DNA of 52,814 bases from Solimonas sp. GTDB lineage: Bacteria > Pseudomonadota > Gammaproteobacteria > Nevskiales > Nevskiaceae. Shown here piece after piece: positions 28,622 through 35,299 of this stretch (position 1 is the stretch's first letter; the number at the start of each line of letters is the position of its first letter). Position numbers and translations under genes: made by a program. The stretch lies in the NCBI GenBank assembly GCA_030149365.1, contig JASBRP010000052.1, forward strand, positions 1 to 52,814, read 5' to 3'. The notes beneath the pieces are model-generated. The model was given only the letters and a program-made list of their open reading frames with translations, searched no databases and was not told the origin of the DNA.

Positions 28622-28640
28622 GCCGCGTATAATTCGCGGC
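28622..28640. promoter_or_regulatory. TATAAT in the loop of a palindrome between sco and prmB
   Basis: GCCGCG (28622-28627) and CGCGGC (28635-28640) flank a TATAATT loop whose TATAAT is the consensus -10 hexamer for prmB. It lies about 37 nt before the prmB start, with no clear -35 box. The divergent sco gene starts 36 nt on the other side. Confidence 0.5.
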
Positions 28641-28670
28641 CTTCCCGGATTATCCCACAGCCCGCCGCCC

Positions 28671-29573
28671 ATGCCTTCCTCGTCCACCCAGACTTCCGTA
28701 CTGCGCAGTGTCCGCGACCTCGTGCGCTGGGGGGCGAGCCAGTTCAAGGCGAACGGCCTGCATTTCGGACACGGTACGGACAACGCGCTGGACGAGGCGT
28801 TCCACCTCGTCCTGCATGCCCTGCACCTGACGCCGGACCTGCCCACGGTCTACCTCGAGGCCGCGGTGACCGACGCCGAGCGCGCCGCCGTCATCAAGCT
28901 GCTACAGCAGCGCATCAAGACGCGCCAGCCGGCCGCCTACCTGATCGGCGAGATCCAGTTCTGCGGCCTGCCGTTCACGGTGGACGAGCGCGTGCTGGTG
29001 CCGCGCTCGCCGATCGGTGAGCTGATCGAGCGCCGCTTCGCGCCCTGGCTGCAGAACGAGCCGCAGACCATTCTGGACCTCTGCGCCGGCAGCGGCTGCA
29101 TCGGCATCGCCTGCGCCCATGCCTTCCCGGAGGCCCAGGTGGACCTGGCCGAACTGTCGCCGGGCGCCCTGGCCGTGTGCAAGGCCAACATCGAGCGTCA
29201 CGACTGCGGCGAGCAGGTGCGCGCGCTGAAGTCCGACCTGTTCAACGGCCTGGGCGAGATGCGCTACGACCTGATCGTCAGCAACCCGCCCTACGTGCCG
29301 GTCGCCGAATGGAAGGCGCTGCCGCAGGAATTCCACCAGGAGCCGCGCATGGCCCTGGCCGCCGGCAAGGACGGCATGGACCTGGTCGCCCGCATCCTGG
29401 CCGAGGCGCCTTCGCGCCTGGTCGAGGGCGGCTGGCTGGTCTGCGAGGTTGGCGGCAGCATCCCTGAGTTCGAGGCGCGCTGGCCGCGCCTGCCGGTGAC
29501 CTGGGTGGAGTTCGAGCGCGGCGGCGACGGCGTGTTCATCATTTCGCGTGAAGACCTGATCGAGCACCTTTAA
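28671..29573 (+). CDS. prmB: Ribosomal protein L3 N5-glutamine methyltransferase
   Basis: A SAM-dependent methyltransferase of 300 residues that modifies a glutamine of ribosomal protein L3. The ATG at 28671 gives MPSSSTQTSVLRSVRDLVRW, a usual PrmB N-terminus. The SAM motif ILDLCAGSGCIGIACAHAF and the substrate-glutamine motif SNPPYVP are intact, and ERVLVPRSPIGELIE precedes them, which separates PrmB from PrmC. It lies 3 nt from aroC, the same pair as in many gammaproteobacteria. Confidence 0.94.
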   Translation: MPSSSTQTSVLRSVRDLVRWGASQFKANGLHFGHGTDNALDEAFHLVLHALHLTPDLPTVYLEAAVTDAERAAVIKLLQQRIKTRQPAAYLIGEIQFCGLPFTVDERVLVPRSPIGELIERRFAPWLQNEPQTILDLCAGSGCIGIACAHAFPEAQVDLAELSPGALAVCKANIERHDCGEQVRALKSDLFNGLGEMRYDLIVSNPPYVPVAEWKALPQEFHQEPRMALAAGKDGMDLVARILAEAPSRLVEGGWLVCEVGGSIPEFEARWPRLPVTWVEFERGGDGVFIISREDLIEHL

Positions 29574-29576
29574 GTC

Positions 29577-30668
29577 ATGTCCGGAAACACGATTGGCAAG
29601 CTGTTCTGCGTCACCTCCTTCGGCGAGAGCCATGGCGCCGGCATCGGCTGCGTCGTGGACGGCTGTCCCCCGGGCCTGGAACTGAGCGAAGCTGACATCC
29701 AGCCGGAGCTGGATCGTCGCAAGCCCGGCACCAGCAAGTTCGTCACCCAGCGCAAGGAAGAGGACAAGGTCGAGATCCTGTCCGGCGTGTTCGAGGGCAA
29801 GACCACCGGTACGCCGATCGCGTTGCTGATCCGCAACACCGACCAGCGCTCCTACGACTACGCCAAGATCCAGCAGGTGTTCCGCCCCAACCACGCGGAC
29901 TACGCCTACATCCAGAAGTACGGCATCCGCGACCACCGCGGCGGCGGGCGCTCCTCGGCGCGCGAGACCGCCGTGCGCGTGGCGGCCGGCGCCATCGCCA
30001 AGAAGTACCTGAAGCAGCGCCTGGGCATCGAGATCCGCGGTTGCACCGAGCAGGTCGGCGACATCCACTGCGAGATTCGCGACTGGTCCGCCGTGGGCAA
30101 CAACCCCTTCTTCTGCGCCGACCCCGACAAGATTCCGCAGCTGGAAACTCTGGTGGAAGGCCTGCGCGGCGAGGGCGATTCGATCGGCGCCAAGCTCTAC
30201 GTCGAAGCCACCGGCGTGCCGCCGGGCCTGGGCGAGCCGGTCTACGATCGCCTGGATGCCGACATCGCCTTCGCGCTGATGTCGATCAACGCCGTGAAGG
30301 GCGTGGAGATCGGCGACGGCATGCGCGTGGCCGGCATGCGCGGCACCGAGCACCGCGACGAGATGACCCCGCAGGGCTTCCTCGGCAACCACTCGGGCGG
30401 CGTCGCCGGCGGCATCTCCACCGGCCAGACCATCTACGCCCGCTACGCCATCAAGCCCACGTCCAGCATCACCACGCCGGGCAAGTCCATCGACCAGGAC
30501 GGCAACGCCGTGGACATGCGCACCACCGGCCGCCACGACCCCTGCGTGGGCTTGCGCGCCACGCCGATCGCCGAGGCGATGCTGGCGCTGGTGCTGATGG
30601 ATCACTACCTGCGGCATCGCGCGCAGAATGCGGATGTGGTGCCGGGTACGCCGCGGATTCCGGCGTAG
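29577..30668 (+). CDS. aroC: Chorismate synthase
   Basis: It eliminates phosphate from EPSP to form chorismate using reduced FMN. The 363 residues carry the family signatures: [17 protein letters not shown] near the N-terminus, [29 protein letters not shown] and [18 protein letters not shown] near the end. Start ATG 29577 follows the prmB stop by 3 nt. It supplies the pheA/tyrA branch encoded at 14.5-17.6 kb. Confidence 0.97.
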   Translation: MSGNTIGKLFCVTSFGESHGAGIGCVVDGCPPGLELSEADIQPELDRRKPGTSKFVTQRKEEDKVEILSGVFEGKTTGTPIALLIRNTDQRSYDYAKIQQVFRPNHADYAYIQKYGIRDHRGGGRSSARETAVRVAAGAIAKKYLKQRLGIEIRGCTEQVGDIHCEIRDWSAVGNNPFFCADPDKIPQLETLVEGLRGEGDSIGAKLYVEATGVPPGLGEPVYDRLDADIAFALMSINAVKGVEIGDGMRVAGMRGTEHRDEMTPQGFLGNHSGGVAGGISTGQTIYARYAIKPTSSITTPGKSIDQDGNAVDMRTTGRHDPCVGLRATPIAEAMLALVLMDHYLRHRAQNADVVPGTPRIPA

Positions 30669-30686
30669 TCAGGGCTTTGCTCATGT

Positions 30687-30740
30687 AGGAGCCAGCTTGC
30701 TGGCGACCTGAACGATCAGGTCGCCAGCAAGCTGGCTCCT
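30687..30740. repeat. REP-like inverted pair (BIME-like)
   Basis: Two perfect 25-nt arms (30687-30711 and 30716-30740) face each other across a 4-nt loop. Each arm holds its own GCCAGCTTGCTGGC palindrome. The AGGAGCCAGCTTGCTGGCGA core resembles the REP sequences common in pseudomonads. It follows aroC by about 18 nt. Confidence 0.85.
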
Positions 30741-30862
30741 GCAACAGGCTGGCATGGTCCACTGGCATTCGCGCCGCCCTCTCTGTCCCCAGCGCCAAGG
30801 CTGGCATCGGCGCCCCGGTGGCATGATCCCGCCCATTCCGAAAAGAACATCGCAGGAGAACC

Positions 30863-31093
30863 ATGTCCTCTGAAGCCTCATTGCAGCGCCTGGCGGAATC
30901 GCTGGGCCGGCAGCCTTCCGAATTCCAGGCACTGGGCAGCCTGCAGCCGGCGCAGATCGACCTGCTGGCCAATGCCGTGGTGCAGACCCAGCAGCGCCAG
31001 CGCGAGGCGCTGGCCAAGGCCATCGAGGATGCGCTCGGCCACATCCCGATGCTGCTGCGCGGCCCCGTGAAGAAAGTGCTGGGGATCAAGTGA
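30863..31093 (+). CDS. Small helical protein, partner of the next gene
   Basis: I do not recognise this family. The 76-residue protein starts at an ATG with AGGAG about 5 nt upstream and looks wholly alpha-helical, with no signal or membrane helix. Its front, LQRLAESLGRQPSEFQALGS then LQPAQIDLL, resembles the front of the next protein (IIKLSRVLGLKPEQLEFLHH then TPAGDIRHL). Its end (PMLLRGPVKKVLGIK) also recalls the LLPGKLTAFIG segment there. The stop overlaps the next start by 4 nt (GTGA), so the two are coupled. Function unknown; a soluble complex with the downstream protein is a reasonable inference. Confidence 0.7.
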   Translation: MSSEASLQRLAESLGRQPSEFQALGSLQPAQIDLLANAVVQTQQRQREALAKAIEDALGHIPMLLRGPVKKVLGIK

Positions 31094-32403
31094 GCACGCT
31101 CGAGATCAAGGCGGAGATCATCAAGCTCTCGCGCGTGCTGGGCCTCAAGCCCGAGCAGCTGGAGTTCCTCCATCACACGCCGGCAGGCGACATCCGCCAC
31201 CTGCGCGAGACCACGCACGAGTATTTGTTCAACCGCGGGCGCTCGCTGTTCCAGAAGCTGGCCGCCACCACCAAGCTGCTGCCGGGCAAGCTGACGGCTT
31301 TCATCGGCCAGAAGGCCTTCGCGCCGGTGTTCATCGCGCGCATCGCCGGCGAGATGCCGACGGACCGCGCGGTGGAGATCGCGCAGCGTATGGATATCCC
31401 GTTCCTGGCGGACGTCACGCTGGAGCTGGACCCGCGCCGCGTCGGCGACATCATCCGCCAGATGCCGGTGGAGATCGTGCGCGACGTGGCGATGGAGCTG
31501 ATCCGCCGCCGCGAGTACATCACCATGGGCCTGTTTGTCGGCTATCTGACCGACGAGGCGATCCGCCGGGTGATGGCGGCGATCACCGACGAGGAGCACC
31601 TGCTGCGCATCGGCCTGTTCATCGAGGCCAAGGACCAGGTGCCCAAGCTGATGCACATGGTGCCGGAGGCGCGCTTCCCGCGTTTCCTGAAGCTGGCGCA
31701 GGACGAGAGCAAGAATCTCTGGGCCGAGGCGCTGTCGCTGATGGCCTATGCCGACGCCGCCATGATGCGCAAGCTCGGCGACATGATGGCCGACGAGGGC
31801 GACGCCGCGCTGGCGCGCCTGCTGCAGCGCAGCCAGGAGCAGGACCTCTGGGGTTCGATCCTGCCGGTGATCGCGCAGATGAGCCCGGCCAAGCAATCGC
31901 GCCTGGTGCACCTGGATGCGCTGGCCGACCCGGAAGTGCTCAAGAGCCTGTTCCGCACCGCCGAGGAGGACAAGCTCTGGCGGCTGATGCTGCCGCTGCT
32001 GGCCGGCATGACGCAGGGCGAGGGCGCGCAGGCGGCACAGGCGGCCGATCCGCAGAAGCTGCTGCGGCTGTTCCGCGCCGCCGAGCAGGCCCACCTGGTG
32101 CCGCGCCTGCTGGGCCTGGTGGACCAGTTCAGCCCCGAGGAGCGTTCCTGGATGGCCACCATCGCCGCGGCGATGCCGGCCGAGCTGCAGGAGCGCTTCG
32201 CCGAGGAAGTGGACGATGCCGGCCTCTGGGAGCCGCTGTTCGAGGTGGCCCGGACGATTCCTTCCGAAGGGCGTGCGGCGCTGGCGGACACGGTCCGGCG
32301 CATCGCCTCCCAGCGCCCGGAGCTGGTGCGCAAGCTGGCCGGCCTGGCCGAGTCGCGCGGCCTGGGCGACCTGGTCGCCGCCGCCAGGGCCGCGGCGGGG
32401 TAG
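31090..32403 (+). CDS. Alpha-solenoid repeat protein of unknown function
   Basis: A 437-residue protein starting with GTG inside the previous stop. I see no enzyme motif, signal or membrane helix. From about residue 200 to the end there are five or six degenerate repeats of about 41 residues, such as LQRSQEQDLWGSILPVIAQM, FRTAEEDKLWRLMLPLLAGM and FRAAEQAHLVPRLLGLVDQF. Each starts with a short acidic turn, then a Leu-Trp pair and a hydrophobic helix. Residues 100-190 (LDPRRVGDIIRQMPVEIV, LTDEAIRRVMAAI) faintly recall the superhelical N domain of MgtE, but no transporter part exists. It may be a scaffold; the role is unknown. Confidence 0.7.
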   Translation: MSTLEIKAEIIKLSRVLGLKPEQLEFLHHTPAGDIRHLRETTHEYLFNRGRSLFQKLAATTKLLPGKLTAFIGQKAFAPVFIARIAGEMPTDRAVEIAQRMDIPFLADVTLELDPRRVGDIIRQMPVEIVRDVAMELIRRREYITMGLFVGYLTDEAIRRVMAAITDEEHLLRIGLFIEAKDQVPKLMHMVPEARFPRFLKLAQDESKNLWAEALSLMAYADAAMMRKLGDMMADEGDAALARLLQRSQEQDLWGSILPVIAQMSPAKQSRLVHLDALADPEVLKSLFRTAEEDKLWRLMLPLLAGMTQGEGAQAAQAADPQKLLRLFRAAEQAHLVPRLLGLVDQFSPEERSWMATIAAAMPAELQERFAEEVDDAGLWEPLFEVARTIPSEGRAALADTVRRIASQRPELVRKLAGLAESRGLGDLVAAARAAAG

Positions 32404-32414
32404 GTCTGGGTACC

Positions 32415-32440
32415 GGGGGCGGCGCTACAATGCCGCCCCC
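32415..32440 (+). promoter_or_regulatory. TACAAT in the loop of a perfect palindrome before the MFS gene
   Basis: GGGGGCGGC (32415-32423) and GCCGCCCCC (32432-32440) are perfect 9-bp arms. The 8-nt loop is GCTACAAT, ending in a -10-like TACAAT (32426-32431) 26 nt before the start codon. No clear -35 box is seen. Confidence 0.5.
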
Positions 32441-32457
32441 ATGCACCCCTTCCTGCC

Positions 32458-33606
32458 ATGAGCGCGCACGTACCGGCCAAGCGGCTGGCGGGCTTCTACT
32501 TCTGGTATTTCGCCGCGATCGGCACGCTGATGCCTTTCACCGGCCTGTTCCTGCAGGACCGCGGCTGTAGCCCCGCGCAGATCGGCGCCATCGGCGGCCT
32601 GATGGCGCTGACCCGCATCGTCTCGCCCTATCTCTGGGGGCAGTACGCCGACCGTGACGCGCGCCGCATGGCGGCCATCCGCATCACCCTGGGCGCCGGC
32701 CTGCTGGCCTTCGCCGCCGCGCAGTTCGCACCGGGATTCTGGCTGCTGGCGCTGTGCTTCTTCGTCTACGGCATGTTCAACAACGGTACCATGCCGCAGT
32801 TCGAGGTGGTGACCTTCAACCACCTGGGCGCCAACGGCGACCGCTATGGCCGCATCCGCCTCTGGGGCTCCATCGGCTTCGTCATCACGGTGATGGCGAT
32901 GGGGCCGGTGTTCGAGCGCATCGGCGTGCAGACCATGCCGCTGTGGGTCGCCGGCATGTTCGCGCTGTGCTGGCTCACGGGCCTGCGCATTCCCGAGGCG
33001 CCGGTGGCGCCGCGCTCCGGCGGCTCGGAATCGGTGATGGGCGTGATGCGCCGGCCCGAGGTCATCGCCCTGCTGGCGGCCTGCCTGCTGTCGCAGATGA
33101 GCTTCGGCCCCTATTACAACTTCTTCAGCATCTGGCTGAAGGACCACGGCTACAGCAAGTTCGAGATCGGCTTCCTGTGGGCCTTCGGCGTGGTGGCCGA
33201 GGTCGGCATCTTCTTCTTCATCCATCGCCTGCGCCGTTTCTGGAGCCTGCGCAGCATGATGCTGTGGGCGCTGGCCGGCACCGCGCTGCGCTGGTTCCTG
33301 CAGATGACCTTCATCGACAACATGCCGTGGATGACGGCGGTGCAGGCCCTGCATGCGGTGAGTTTCGCGATCTACCACTTCGCCGCCGTCAGCCTGATCC
33401 AGCAGCTGTTCCCCGGCGCGATGCAGGGGCGGGGCCAGGCGATCTATACCGGCCTCAGCTACGGCGTGGGCGGTGCCATCGGCGGCTTCGGCAGTGGCCT
33501 GCTGTGGGAAGTGATGCACCCGGACCTGCTGTGGCTGGTCTCCACCGGCGTGGCGCTGCTGGCCTGGCTGATCGCCTGGCGCGGGCTCAAGGACATCCGC
33601 ATCTAG
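32458..33606 (+). CDS. MFS transporter, HcaT-like
   Basis: A 382-residue inner-membrane carrier with about 12 helices. YFWYFAAIGTLMPFTGLFLQ begins helix 1, and LTRIVSPYLWGQYADRDARR is the loop 2-3 signature. GDRYGRIRLWGSIGFVITVM and MQGRGQAIYTGLSYGVGGAI are features of the 3-phenylpropionate permease-like group (MFS_1-like). The substrate is unknown; HcaT-like carriers are a family guess, and no aromatic-degradation genes are nearby. It starts 54 nt after the solenoid gene, with its own promoter-like palindrome between. Confidence 0.85.
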   Translation: MSAHVPAKRLAGFYFWYFAAIGTLMPFTGLFLQDRGCSPAQIGAIGGLMALTRIVSPYLWGQYADRDARRMAAIRITLGAGLLAFAAAQFAPGFWLLALCFFVYGMFNNGTMPQFEVVTFNHLGANGDRYGRIRLWGSIGFVITVMAMGPVFERIGVQTMPLWVAGMFALCWLTGLRIPEAPVAPRSGGSESVMGVMRRPEVIALLAACLLSQMSFGPYYNFFSIWLKDHGYSKFEIGFLWAFGVVAEVGIFFFIHRLRRFWSLRSMMLWALAGTALRWFLQMTFIDNMPWMTAVQALHAVSFAIYHFAAVSLIQQLFPGAMQGRGQAIYTGLSYGVGGAIGGFGSGLLWEVMHPDLLWLVSTGVALLAWLIAWRGLKDIRI

Positions 33607-33622
33607 CCGACTCAGGCCGGGC

Positions 33623-33991
33623 TCAGGCCACGACCGCGTCCTCGGCGCGGCGCTGGGATTGCCCGGCCGTGGCGGGATCGCGACGGCGCTGGCGCAGCCG
33701 CTGCAGCATCAGGTCTTCGTTCCAGTGCTTCCAGTAGGGCTCGCGCTGGCCGTGCAGCCGGATGCCGCCGTCGATGGTCAGGTGATAGCGCTCATGGCCC
33801 TCGCGCTGGTAGCGCCGCAGCCAGCCCTGCCGGCAGAACGCCTCCAGCGCCGTGGCCAGGTCGCGCTGGCGCAGGCCGGTGCGCCGCCAGATCATCTCCA
33901 GCACCTGGGGCGAGTAGTCGTCGGTATAGCGCAGCGGCCCGGCCAGCTGGCGGGCCAGGGCGAGGCTCAGGACGGTGGGGCTGATGCGCAT
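33623..33991 (-). CDS. Small winged-helix-like protein, copy 1 of 2
   Basis: A 122-residue protein (ATG at 33991, MRISPTVLSLALARQLAGPL) of a family I do not know by name. The central part looks like a winged helix: WRRTGLRQRDLATALEAFCR, then QGWLRRYQREGHERYHLTID as a possible wing. It is clearly paralogous to the protein at 34722-35096. Shared patterns are GPL-x-x-T-(D/E)-x-YS, TGLRQ-x-DL and W-x-x-W near the C-terminus. It is divergent from the GST gene, 97 nt apart. It may be a DNA-binding regulator; this is inference. Confidence 0.6.
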   Translation of the reverse strand: MRISPTVLSLALARQLAGPLRYTDDYSPQVLEMIWRRTGLRQRDLATALEAFCRQGWLRRYQREGHERYHLTIDGGIRLHGQREPYWKHWNEDLMLQRLRQRRRDPATAGQSQRRAEDAVVA

Positions 33992-34088
33992 GACGATGCT
34001 CCGGCTGGGGCTATCCCAAGATACGGCTGACATCGGCGGCGCAACAGGGACAAAATATCGCGCGCGGCGGTGCATAACGGGGGCGGGC

Positions 34089-34715
34089 ATGCTGAAGGTC
34101 TACGGCGACATCTACTCAGGCAATTGCTACAAGCAGAAGCTGCTGCTGACGCAGCTGGGCCTGCCGCATGCCTGGGTGCACCTGGACATCCTGAAGAAGC
34201 AGACCCGCACGCCGGAGTTCCTGGCCATGAACCCCAATGGTCGCGTGCCGCTGCTGGAGTTGCCGGGCGGCGTCTTCCTGGCCGAGTCCAACGCGATCCT
34301 GCACTACCTGGCGGAGGGTACGCCGCTACTGCCGGCGGATCGCCTGGAGCATGCGCAGGTGCTGCAGTGGATGTTCTTCGAGCAGTACAGCCACGAGCCC
34401 TACATCGCCACCTCGCGCTACATCATCCGCTACCTGGGCCGCCCGCCGGAGCAGGAGGCGCGGCTGCAGGAGCGCCAGCCGGGCGGCCATGCCGCACTGG
34501 GCGTGATGGAGCGGCACCTGGCGGGCCGCGAGTGGTTCGTCGGCGGCCGCTACAGCATCGCCGATATCGCGCTATACGCTTATACGCATGTGGCGCACGA
34601 GGGCGGCTTCGATCTTGCGGCCTATCCGGCCGTGCGAGCCTGGCTGGCGCGGGTGGCGGCGCAGCCGGGTTACGCCAGCATGGACCAGTTCGACGCCGCG
34701 ATCCGCGCTGGCTGA
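34089..34715 (+). CDS. Glutathione S-transferase family protein
   Basis: A 208-residue cytosolic GST. The N-terminal thioredoxin-like domain reads MLKVYGDIYSGNCYKQKLLL, with S10 or C13 as the possible catalytic residue, then MNPNGRVPLLELPGGVFLAE and the conserved ESNAILHYLAEG (Glu-Ser glutathione site). The all-helical C-terminal domain has WFVGGRYSIADIALYAYTHV, the N-capping Ser-Ile-Ala-Asp motif. Such proteins detoxify electrophiles with glutathione. The gene lies between two paralogous small minus-strand genes, which may regulate it; that is a guess from position. Confidence 0.88.
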   Translation: MLKVYGDIYSGNCYKQKLLLTQLGLPHAWVHLDILKKQTRTPEFLAMNPNGRVPLLELPGGVFLAESNAILHYLAEGTPLLPADRLEHAQVLQWMFFEQYSHEPYIATSRYIIRYLGRPPEQEARLQERQPGGHAALGVMERHLAGREWFVGGRYSIADIALYAYTHVAHEGGFDLAAYPAVRAWLARVAAQPGYASMDQFDAAIRAG

Positions 34716-34721
34716 AGGGCC

Positions 34722-35096
34722 CTAGTGGACGGGTGCCGGCATCGGATCGTTGTCGCGCCGGTTGATGCCGTCCTTGGACGGGATGCGGCCCCGCATGCGC
34801 AGCTGGGCCAGGGTGCGGCTGTCGCGCCAGCGTGTCCAGGGGAAGCCGCGCAACTCGGCGATGGCGGCCCTGCCGCCGGGGGACATGCGGTAGCTGGCTT
34901 CGTGCTCGTCGCCATGCAGTTCCAGGAGGCCCTCGGCGACGCAGAAGGTCAGCACCTCGCGCAGGTCGCTCTGGCGCAGGCCGGTGCTGCGCCAGCTGGC
35001 TGACAGCAGGCCCCAGGAATAGTGCTCGGTATGGGCGAGCGGGCCACTGGTGACGATCACCAGGGCGGCGAGACGGGTGCTGTGACGGATATCCAT
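34722..35096 (-). CDS. Small winged-helix-like protein, copy 2 of 2
   Basis: A 124-residue protein (ATG at 35096). Segments GPLAHTEHYSWGLLSASWRS, TGLRQSDLREVLTF and FPWTRWRDSRTLAQLRMRGR align along their length with copy 1 at 33623-33991. No signal or membrane helix is seen. The fold is probably a winged helix, but I cannot name the family. It is convergent with the GST gene, 6 nt from its stop, so the two copies bracket that gene. Confidence 0.6.
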   Translation of the reverse strand: MDIRHSTRLAALVIVTSGPLAHTEHYSWGLLSASWRSTGLRQSDLREVLTFCVAEGLLELHGDEHEASYRMSPGGRAAIAELRGFPWTRWRDSRTLAQLRMRGRIPSKDGINRRDNDPMPAPVH

Positions 35097-35189
35097 GGCT
35101 TACGCCCTCCAGAACGATCTGACTGGGATAGCGGCGACCTGAGAGGGGGCTGGATAGAGAAAATCACGGGGTAGGCTGTGGAAATGAAA

Positions 35190-35219
35190 AAGAAAAACCC
35201 CGCCGGGTTAGGGCGGGGT
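35190..35219 (-). terminator. Rho-independent terminator of the acyl-CoA dehydrogenase gene
   Basis: On the minus strand ACCCCGCC and GGCGGGGT (35197-35219 on the plus strand) form a stem, followed by TTTTTCTTTTT. It acts on leftward transcription about 80 nt after the stop codon. Confidence 0.88.
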
Positions 35220-35255
35220 CTGTCACTCAAACCCGCAGACTCGCTACGCTAGGAT

Positions 35256-35277
35256 CCCCAGCGCTCCAGCGCTGGGG
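35256..35277. repeat. AGCGCT palindrome
   Basis: CCCCAGCGCT (35256-35265) and AGCGCTGGGG (35268-35277) form a perfect 10-bp stem with a 2-nt loop. It sits between the dehydrogenase stop and its terminator. Confidence 0.55.
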
Positions 35278-35299
35278 GCCCTCCACGCGGCTCGCTGCT

